Assembly: GCA_945614335.1 (NCBI GenBank)
Contig: CALZAP010000061.1
Location: 1 to 7,328 of the forward strand
From: an uncultured Prevotella sp.
GTDB taxonomy: Bacteria > Bacteroidota > Bacteroidia > Bacteroidales > Bacteroidaceae
Length of the DNA: 7,328 bases
Direction of reading: 5' to 3'
Position 1 is the stretch's first letter, and every line of letters begins with the position of its first letter. A model generated the notes under the pieces. The model saw only the letters and a program-made list of their open reading frames with translations. It had not been told where the DNA came from and did not search any database. Of the stretch, positions 1 to 5,079 are shown piece after piece. Position numbers and translations under genes: made by a program.

Positions 1-302
1 ATGTGACTGTTGACAACATCCACGGCACTACAGGCTCATTCCTCGTAGTGCGCCCATGGACACAGTTCTTCCAGCCTGAGGACCGCGCCGACATGCCTCT
101 CAGCCAATGCAACGACATTGTGATGAGAAACATCAACATGGAATGCCGCAACTTCTTCGACGTGGGCACCAGCGAGAAATACAAACTGAAGGACTTTACT
201 TTCGAGAATATCAACGCCACCGACGAAAAGCAGGCCTTCGACCCGAAACTTATTGAAGGCACCGTGGTGAAGAATGTGGTGATAGCTAATAAAAACTGTT
301 AA
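1..302 (+). CDS. Glycoside hydrolase family 28 (polygalacturonase-like), C-terminal fragment
   Basis: This is the last 100 codons or so of a gene that begins before the window; bases 1-2 finish a codon that started outside it. The GTG at base 3 is an internal valine, not a start. The peptide resembles the C-terminal coils of GH28 pectinases: short beta-strand turns such as VDNIHGTTGSFLVVRPWTQF, DIVMRNINMECRNFFDVG, and a last coil FTFENINATDE followed by VVKNVVIANKNC. The family folds as a right-handed parallel beta-helix and hydrolyses galacturonan in pectin. The catalytic aspartates and the histidine lie further upstream, so activity and exact substrate (homogalacturonan, rhamnogalacturonan or xylogalacturonan) cannot be judged here. 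The enzyme is probably periplasmic or surface-exposed, as usual for this group, but the signal peptide is not in the window. No terminator is visible after the TAA at 300-302; the next gene's promoter starts within a few bases of it. Confidence 0.8.
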   Translation, partial: VTVDNIHGTTGSFLVVRPWTQFFQPEDRADMPLSQCNDIVMRNINMECRNFFDVGTSEKYKLKDFTFENINATDEKQAFDPKLIEGTVVKNVVIANKNC

Positions 303-306
303 TTAT

Positions 307-337
307 TTTGCGGTTTGGCAGATTTGCATTACCTTTG
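307..337 (+). promoter_or_regulatory. Bacteroides-type promoter for the lipoprotein gene
   Basis: TTTG at 307-310 (-33 element) is followed after 19 bases by TACCTTTG at 330-337, an exact match to the Bacteroidota -7 consensus TAnnTTTG at the usual spacing. Transcription would be expected to start near 341-343. That leaves only a few bases before the ATG at 346 but about 20 bases before the ATG at 364, which favours the later start codon. Confidence 0.7.
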
Positions 338-363
338 CAGCAATAATGAAAACAAAAAGAATA

Positions 364-912
364 ATGAAGAAAACATTACTTTTGGCCTTGGCTGCTTCTG
401 CCTTTGCTTTCGTGGCCTGTAAGGAAACGAAGAAAAGCACCGACATTATTGTGAAAAAGGAAGTGAAAAAAGCTCCTGCAGCTCCTGTCAGAATGCAGGA
501 GTATAACCAGACTTCGGAGGCCACACTCGCAAACAGTCATCTCAACTGTGTCATACACCGACAGGCTGACGACAGCCTTGCCATGGTGAAAGATGAGACA
601 GGACAGAAATATTACGACAACAGCATATCGCTCACAATAACGCGTGATGACGGCTCGACATTCTTCAGACGCACTTTCACCAAAAAGTCGTTTGACTCAT
701 GTCTTGACGATGACTACAGGAATACGGGCATTCTCGAGGGACTCGTATTCGACAAGGTAACCAATGGCACTCTGCGGTTTGCAGCGAGCGTGAGTCATCC
801 TGGCACTGATGAGTACATTCCCATTGTTCTCACCATCGACCGCTTCGCCAATGTGAGCATAAAGCGAGATACTCAACTTGATACCAGTTCAGAAGAAGAG
901 GAAGACCTTTAG
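364..912 (+). CDS. Small lipoprotein, DUF4738-like
   Basis: The 182-residue product starts MKKTLLLALAASAFAFVAC, a classic lipoprotein signal: two lysines, a hydrophobic core, and a lipobox ending in cysteine 19, where signal peptidase II would cut. The mature protein is therefore lipid-anchored in the envelope. After the cysteine comes a Lys/Thr/Pro/Ala-rich linker of about 25 residues. A compact beta-rich domain follows, with segments DSLAMVKDETGQKYYDN, FFRRTFTKKSF, TGILEGLVFDKV and HPGTDEYIPIVLTI, and the protein ends in an acidic tail SSEEEEDL. The domain resembles the DUF4738 family, frequent in Prevotella and relatives; I recall this from family flavour and have not confirmed it. No enzymatic residues can be recognised and the function is unknown. 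An in-frame ATG at 346 would add MKTKRI. I chose 364 because it gives a standard signal peptide and because the promoter at 307-337 leaves almost no leader for 346. It is probably monocistronic, with its own promoter and terminator. Confidence 0.85.
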   Translation: MKKTLLLALAASAFAFVACKETKKSTDIIVKKEVKKAPAAPVRMQEYNQTSEATLANSHLNCVIHRQADDSLAMVKDETGQKYYDNSISLTITRDDGSTFFRRTFTKKSFDSCLDDDYRNTGILEGLVFDKVTNGTLRFAASVSHPGTDEYIPIVLTIDRFANVSIKRDTQLDTSSEEEEDL

Positions 913-928
913 GCCTTCCTCTTTTCTT
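894..928 (+). terminator. Terminator of the lipoprotein gene, overlapping its stop codon
   Basis: The arms AAGAGGAAG (896-904) and CTTCCTCTT (915-923) are perfectly complementary. The pairing extends outward to 894/925 with one G-T pair, and the inner bases CC..GG add a further short stem around the loop. The right arm runs into a pyrimidine-rich TTTTCTTTC stretch. The left arm encodes the acidic end of the lipoprotein, and the TAG stop (910-912) is in the loop side. The T-tract is broken by C, so efficiency is uncertain. Confidence 0.65.
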
Positions 929-1029
929 TCTGTTCCCATAAACCTTATTGACGTTCTACACGCCGGTCTACTATTATTGTGGCTACTAATAGATACAATC
1001 GTCTTCTCATCTGATTCTTTCTCTTTTTT

Positions 1030-1087
1030 GTTAAAAATTAAAAGGGGGAGTCAAAAGAGGAAGTACCACTCCTTTGACTCCCTTTGC
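1030..1087 (-). terminator. Rho-independent terminator of putA
   Basis: About 10 bases after the putA stop, on the - strand, a long stem forms between 1041-1060 and about 1070-1085. AGTCAAA (1049-1055) pairs with TTTGACT (1073-1079), flanked by GGG/CCC and outer AAA/TTT, with a two-base GG bulge and one A-C mismatch towards the loop. On the - strand the stem is followed by TTTTAATTTTTAA, a good U-rich tail. The + strand side has no T-run after the stem, so it acts chiefly for putA. Confidence 0.8.
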
Positions 1088-1094
1088 AAGTAAG

Positions 1095-4000
1095 TTATTC
1101 TACAGCAGGAGCCTGGTCCTGACCACTTCCGTAGCGGTGGTATTCGAACGAGATGCTTTGCTCCTTGATGTAGTGGATAAGCTCTACGCGTCCGTCCTTC
1201 ACAGGAGCGGCTGTAGCGATGTATTTGTCGCATTCTGCCGCGCGCTCATACATCTCTCGTGGCAGGTTGGCCGAACAGGTTCTGATGCGTTCATAGCTTG
1301 GCATCGACTTGAGGAAGTCTGCAAGCGACTCTTTCTTCAGCTGTGCGCCGGTGGAGCCTAAGGCTGCCGAGCGGTCGTCCGACGGGTCGAAGCTGATGGT
1401 CAGCGGTGTGCCGGCTGTCTTTGCGGCAAGGGCTATCATCTGTGCTTGTTCGTTGGTGTCGTCCTTGAACAGACGCAGGCACATTCCACCCTTTACTGGC
1501 AGATAGCGGAACACGTTCTGCTCGCCGCGGCACTGGTTCCAGTCTCTTGCGTGACGGAACTCCTTCTCCCATGCTTCAGCATAGCTCTTCTTGTAGTCGG
1601 TCTTAGAGTCTTTCTTGTCGGTGATGTAGGTGAACTGTGCGCAGTAGTTTGGTCCACCGGCCTTGATGCCTCCACCGAAGGCAGAGAGCTTCATGCCACC
1701 AAATGGCTGGCGGTTGACGATGGCTCCCGTGATACCTCTATTAATATAAAGGTTACCGGCCATGATGGAGTTCTTCCACAGTTCGCGCTCAGCCTCGTCG
1801 AGCGACTGGATGCCGGAGGTGAGTCCGTAGTCGAGACCATTCACGAGGTCGATGGCTTCCTGGAGTGTGTCGAATGGGCATACCGAGAGCATCGGGCCGA
1901 AGAGCTCGGTGCGGAACGAGTAGTTCTTCGGGCTTACACCCATCTTCACTGTAGGAGCGAGGATGTACTTCTTCTTGTCGATGAACTTCGGGGCAACGAG
2001 CCATGACTCGCCCGGTTCGAGAGTGTTGAGAGCCTTCAGCAGTTTCTCGTTCTCGTTGGTGATCATCGGACCTACAATGTTTCCTGCGTTCCAAACGCTT
2101 CCCACCTTCATGGATGTGGCGCAGTCCTTAAGCTTAGTCCTGAATTCCTCAGACTCGTAAACCGAACGTTCCACGAGCAGCAGCGAGCAAGCCGAGCACT
2201 TCTGTCCGGCGTTGCCGAATGCCGATGCACATGCGTTCATGATGGCATGGTCGCGGTCTGCCGATGCAGTGATAATCATCACGTTCTTACCACCTGTTTC
2301 AGCCGACAGAGGCGTTGTGGGGTTGGCCTTAGTGATGGCCTGTGCCGTCTCTGTGCCGCCAGTGAGGATGATGTGGTTGATTTCAGGAGCTGTGGTGAGC
2401 TTCTTCAGCGCGTCGCGCTCGGTGATGACCACCTGCAGAGCCTCCTTTGGCACACCGGCATCCCAGAAAGCCTTTGCAAAGAGCCAAGCCACTGGAGCCG
2501 CCACTGTGGCCGGTTTCAGTATACAAGTGTTTCCAGAAGCCAATGCAGCCACTACTCCGCCGCAAGGAATGGCGCATGGGAAGTTCCAAGGCGAGATGAC
2601 CAAGATGGTGCCCTTGGCCTTGATGTCAACATCGTTCAGGGCGTAGAACTTCTTCATCGTAGGAGTATAGAATCGTGCGTAGTCGATACCCTCGCTCACT
2701 TCCACGTCGCCTTCCACCACGGTCTTTCCAGTGATGGCGCACATGCAGCCGATGAGGTCGCCGCGCATCTCTCCGAGACGGTTAGCTGCGTCGTACATAA
2801 TCTTGTGACGCTCCTCGATGGTAGTGTTGCGCCAGCCCTTCGGGTCGGTTGCGGCAATCTTTATTATCTCTTCAATCTGCTCAACGTTAGCCTTTGACAT
2901 CTCGCATACCTGAACCTCGTCGTCCTGACAGCGGTCGAAATACTTCGCGCGGCTTGCGTTTTCAACGGTCTTGTCGCCAATCTGTGTTGGAATGACATAA
3001 GGCTTGTCGCTTTTGGACTTCTTCCACTTGGCGAATATCTGGCGCTGCCATTCCTGGTTGCACTCGCGGTCGAAGTCTGTGTCGGGTTCGTTCTTCATCT
3101 CGTCCATTGGCGGAACGGGCTTGTAAGGCTCAAGGCGGTTCTGCTTGCGGTGTGGCTCGTGAGGTATCTTTTCCTTGATGGCGTAAGCGTCCTCAAACTG
3201 CTTCTTCAGGAAGTTCCAAGCCTCAGTGTCTGGCTTGAGGTTGAAAGAGTGGGTGAGGAAGTTGTCTGGAGCTGTGTTCTCGTCCATACGGCGTACGAGA
3301 TAAGACACTGCGTTGAGGAAGTGCTCGTCTTTCACCACTGGAGTATAGAGAATCACATGGTTGCCCAACTTTGACTGTGCACGCCATACCTGGTCGGCCA
3401 TACCTTCGAGCATCTCGAAGCAGAAGGTGTCCTTCGGCGTGTTGTACATCTTTGTCAGCAGGTAGGCGTAGGAAATGGTGTAGAGGTTGTGTGAAGCCAT
3501 ACCTATGTGGAGGTACTTTGAGTTTTCGGGCTTCAGTCCGCGCTCTATGATGTGCAGGTAGTTGGCGTCCACCTCGGTCTTGCTTGGACGAACGGGGTTC
3601 TCCCATCCGCGCAGTGATGCCACAACAGTTTCCATGTCGAGGTTACATCCCTTTACGATACGCATCTTTATAGGTGCACCGCCTCTCTGGCAGCGTTCTT
3701 TGGCAAACTCGAGCAGTTCGCTTTGGAATCCCCATGCGTCGGGCAAGTATGACTGAACGACGATACCGGCTGAATATTTCAGGAATTCGGGTTTCGACAG
3801 CACTTCCTTAAACAGTCGCATTGTGAGGTGTGCGTCCTTGTATTCCTCCATGTCGAGGTTGATGAACTTGTCGCGTTTCTGTCCGTTCTCGTCAATGTAT
3901 GGGTTGTCGATGGCAGCCTGATAGAGTTCAGACATTCTTCGTACGAGTTCCGGGAACGACTCCTCGTAGTTCAGCGCGTGGGTTTGTGCATAAATACCAG

Positions 4001-4538
4001 ATATTTTCACTGAGATGTAGTTGATGTCTCGTTCCTTCAGAGCTTCAAGATAACTGTAGTATCGCTTGTCGGCCTCTTCGTCGCCTAGCACGACCTCTCC
4101 CAGTAGGTTGACGTTTTGTCCAATCTTCTGGTTGAAACGTTTTTCAAGGTGCTTTGTGAGGTGTGGGCGTGCAGCGTCGATGATGACGCGCGATGTGTCC
4201 ATTCTCAGTCGCTTTTTAATAATAGGAATAGCGATCGGGTAGAAATAGTGTCCGAAAGCCTGGTAGATCTTGAAGAGGAACGTGTCGCGCTTGTTGAGGA
4301 ACTTTGGCACTCCATACTCGTCGATGAGTACTTTTATTCTCTTGGCGAGCTTTTTGTCGTCACGAATCTGTGATGATTCGTCGAGCATCTTCACGAGGAA
4401 CTTCTTGTCCTGTGGTCGCTGCACCATGGTTGCATACTTGTGTTGTTCTCTACGTTCCGCGGTGGTAATGGTTTCTTCACATGTGTTGTACAACGTCATT
4501 ACCCAGTCTTCTACTTCTCTGATAGTTGGTGTATTCAT
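1095..4538 (-). CDS. putA: Bifunctional proline dehydrogenase / L-glutamate gamma-semialdehyde dehydrogenase (PutA)
   Basis: This enzyme oxidises proline to P5C with FAD, passing electrons to quinones. It then oxidises the hydrolysed semialdehyde to glutamate with NAD, probably channelling the intermediate. The protein is 1147 residues. A helical N-terminus is followed by the PRODH barrel (about 135-435) with KGCNLDME (296-303) and the substrate-binding helix YLVRRMDENTA (413-423, Arg416/Arg417). A charged linker (about 455-545) leads to the aldehyde dehydrogenase domain (about 545-980). That domain shows SPWNFP (649-654), KPA (675-677), Glu747 in ETGGKN, catalytic Cys781 in GQKCSAC, and ELFGP (878-882). 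A C-terminal domain (about 1005-1147) ends in EQSISFEYHRYG. There is no N-terminal ribbon-helix-helix domain, so it should not repress its own gene as E. coli PutA does. The start MNTPTIREVEDWV was chosen because it has AAGG just upstream and begins where family-like sequence begins. An in-frame ATG at 4586 and a TTG at 4634 lie inside an inverted repeat and would add only a low-complexity basic stretch. A strong terminator follows the stop. Confidence 0.96.
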   Translation of the reverse strand: MNTPTIREVEDWVMTLYNTCEETITTAERREQHKYATMVQRPQDKKFLVKMLDESSQIRDDKKLAKRIKVLIDEYGVPKFLNKRDTFLFKIYQAFGHYFYPIAIPIIKKRLRMDTSRVIIDAARPHLTKHLEKRFNQKIGQNVNLLGEVVLGDEEADKRYYSYLEALKERDINYISVKISGIYAQTHALNYEESFPELVRRMSELYQAAIDNPYIDENGQKRDKFINLDMEEYKDAHLTMRLFKEVLSKPEFLKYSAGIVVQSYLPDAWGFQSELLEFAKERCQRGGAPIKMRIVKGCNLDMETVVASLRGWENPVRPSKTEVDANYLHIIERGLKPENSKYLHIGMASHNLYTISYAYLLTKMYNTPKDTFCFEMLEGMADQVWRAQSKLGNHVILYTPVVKDEHFLNAVSYLVRRMDENTAPDNFLTHSFNLKPDTEAWNFLKKQFEDAYAIKEKIPHEPHRKQNRLEPYKPVPPMDEMKNEPDTDFDRECNQEWQRQIFAKWKKSKSDKPYVIPTQIGDKTVENASRAKYFDRCQDDEVQVCEMSKANVEQIEEIIKIAATDPKGWRNTTIEERHKIMYDAANRLGEMRGDLIGCMCAITGKTVVEGDVEVSEGIDYARFYTPTMKKFYALNDVDIKAKGTILVISPWNFPCAIPCGGVVAALASGNTCILKPATVAAPVAWLFAKAFWDAGVPKEALQVVITERDALKKLTTAPEINHIILTGGTETAQAITKANPTTPLSAETGGKNVMIITASADRDHAIMNACASAFGNAGQKCSACSLLLVERSVYESEEFRTKLKDCATSMKVGSVWNAGNIVGPMITNENEKLLKALNTLEPGESWLVAPKFIDKKKYILAPTVKMGVSPKNYSFRTELFGPMLSVCPFDTLQEAIDLVNGLDYGLTSGIQSLDEAERELWKNSIMAGNLYINRGITGAIVNRQPFGGMKLSAFGGGIKAGGPNYCAQFTYITDKKDSKTDYKKSYAEAWEKEFRHARDWNQCRGEQNVFRYLPVKGGMCLRLFKDDTNEQAQMIALAAKTAGTPLTISFDPSDDRSAALGSTGAQLKKESLADFLKSMPSYERIRTCSANLPREMYERAAECDKYIATAAPVKDGRVELIHYIKEQSISFEYHRYGSGQDQAPAVE

Positions 4539-4540
4539 AA

Positions 4541-4544
4541 CCTT
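4541..4544 (-). promoter_or_regulatory. Weak ribosome-binding sequence before putA
   Basis: On the - strand AATAAGG stands just before the ATG at 4538, with the AAGG core two bases from it. This is closer than an ideal Shine-Dalgarno site, and Bacteroidota rely little on such sites. It lies in the 12 bases between the base of the long inverted repeat and the start codon, so it would stay single-stranded at the foot of that hairpin. Confidence 0.3.
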
Positions 4545-4550
4545 ATTCTG

Positions 4551-4685
4551 ATTTAAATGTTTTTTCTTTATTTTTAAGAGACTCATAGCCGCAATAAATC
4601 CTTCCGACGCACCGCTGTGCGCCGTATACGGCAATTAGTGTTTTCCTTCTCTTAAATATAAATAAGAAAAGAAAAACATTTAAAT
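4551..4685. repeat. Long imperfect inverted repeat in the putA leader
   Basis: The left arm 4551-4581 and right arm 4648-4685 are reverse complements with small internal gaps. The outer 14 bases are perfect (ATTTAAATGTTTTT at 4551-4564 against 4672-4685). The inner nine are also perfect (TTTAAGAGA at 4573-4581 against 4648-4656). Pairing can continue inward: 4581-4591 against 4629-4639 matches 9 of 11. At the apex, CGCAC (4608-4612) and GTGCG (4617-4621) form a tight stem with loop CGCT. In the putA mRNA this would be one long, mostly A-U hairpin closing 12 bases before the start codon. No U-run follows either end, so it is not a simple terminator. It could be a regulatory leader structure or a MITE-like insertion; each outer end carries the self-complementary ATTTAAAT, and I see no clear target-site duplication beyond that. 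Confidence 0.75.
4621..4632. repeat. 12-base perfect palindrome GCCGTATACGGC
   Basis: The sequence is self-complementary over all 12 bases and stands out by its GC content inside an AT-rich leader. It abuts the CGCAC/GTGCG stem (4608-4621) and lies within the core of the larger inverted repeat. It could be a dimeric regulator's binding site or an alternative RNA or DNA fold. No regulator family is recognised from it. Confidence 0.5.
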
Positions 4686-4772
4686 CATGGTCGGGCTGAA
4701 CATCACCGCCCTGTATCGATGAAGCTCCTGCAGAGCTTGCTTCGAAAACTTGTCGAAATCCATTCTTTTCAT
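4680..4772 (-). CDS. Possible 30-codon leader ORF upstream of putA
   Basis: On the - strand an ORF opens with MKRMDFDKF and ends with MFSPTMI and a TAA stop at 4680-4682. The peptide is charged, probably helical, and has no signal or membrane segment. Eight A residues precede the ATG, which suits Bacteroidota translation starts, and a second ATG follows three codons later. It lies about 30 bases after the likely transcription start of the nearer promoter, and its stop codon falls inside the first arm of the long inverted repeat. The base composition here is richer in G+C than the flanking leader, mildly supporting coding. It may be a leader peptide, a small independent protein, the remnant of a gene cut by the inverted-repeat element, or chance. 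I recognise no homologue. It contains a single proline codon, third from last before Thr-Met-Ile, so classic proline-codon attenuation is not strongly indicated. Confidence 0.35.
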   Translation of the reverse strand: MKRMDFDKFSKQALQELHRYRAVMFSPTMI

Positions 4773-4806
4773 TTTTTTTTAAATTTGTTTGTTAATAATC
4801 ACGGTG

Positions 4807-4838
4807 CAAAAGTAGTAAAAAGATTCTATACTACCAAG
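4807..4838 (-). promoter_or_regulatory. putA: Proximal promoter of putA (P2)
   Basis: On the - strand TACTTTTG (4814-4807) matches the TAnnTTTG -7 consensus. A near-match -33 element CTTG (4838-4835) lies 20 bases upstream. The predicted start near 4802 gives a leader of about 264 bases that includes the 30-codon ORF and the long inverted repeat. Confidence 0.6.
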
Positions 4839-4976
4839 CAAAATGGAAACTTTTTTATCTAAAATTCTGCAATTTGTTACAATTTCTCGATAAATGCGTG
4901 CAAAAAGTTTTAATTTTCATGTAATTTACTGTAATAATGACACGCGTATGATGCTTTTGGTTGTTCCTTCTTGCTG

Positions 4977-5008
4977 CAAATATACATATTATTACTTATA
5001 GTTCCAAA
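4977..5008 (-). promoter_or_regulatory. Distal promoter upstream of putA (P1)
   Basis: On the - strand TTTG (5008-5005) is followed after 20 bases by TATATTTG (4984-4977), a full match to the Bacteroidota consensus at standard spacing. Transcription would start near 4972. No convincing gene lies between here and P2, only a 21-codon ORF at 4855-4920. It therefore probably gives a longer putA leader or a non-coding transcript. Confidence 0.6.
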
Positions 5009-5079
5009 CTTTTCGGCCTTTTTTTTAGTTAAATAATAGGTTTTTGGTTGTGTTTGCTGTTATTTTGGCTTATTTTGTG

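Larger units (their letters stand above)
4539..5079. other. AT-rich intergenic region between hrpB and putA
   Basis: These 541 bases hold the two promoter matches, the 30-codon ORF and the long inverted repeat described separately. The remainder is AT-rich with many T- and A-runs. I see no tRNA, no CRISPR-like direct repeats, and no convincing hairpin-plus-U-run terminator directly after the hrpB stop at 5080, so some read-through from hrpB is possible. Confidence 0.8.

Noticed and set aside
303..558. - strand open frames of 60-73 codons opposite the lipoprotein start
   Set aside because: They overlap the signal peptide and linker codons of a well-supported gene; the hydrophobic look comes from reading the lysine- and alanine-rich codons backwards.
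878..1093. + strand ORF of 71 codons spanning the convergent gap
   Set aside because: It runs through both terminator hairpins and overlaps the lipoprotein end; no promoter or coding character.
1446..2897. Long + strand open frames (for example 1446-2006 and 2247-2897) opposite putA
   Set aside because: They are antisense to a continuous PutA with all catalytic motifs. Their translations show no family features and are Val/Ser/Cys-rich as expected from complementing biased codons.
4539..4634. N-terminal extension of PutA to the TTG at 4634 or ATG at 4586
   Set aside because: The extra residues are encoded by the arms and core of the inverted repeat and are not like PutA N-termini; the ATG at 4538 is better placed.
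4635..4679. 14-codon - strand ORF starting directly after the 30-codon ORF's stop (MFFFSYL...)
   Set aside because: It is made of the A/T-rich hairpin arm and has a low-complexity peptide; most likely chance.
4871..4885. Small near-palindrome around TTGTTACAA as an operator
   Set aside because: It is short, AT-rich and imperfect beyond nine bases; expected by chance in this composition.
4855..4920. 21-codon - strand ORF between the two putA promoters, starting MKIKTF
   Set aside because: It is very short, in AT-rich sequence, and has no support beyond an ATG and a stop; only the distal promoter would transcribe it.
5009..5079. Possible terminator after hrpB
   Set aside because: The T- and A-runs are present, but no stem of convincing length precedes a U-tract on the - strand.
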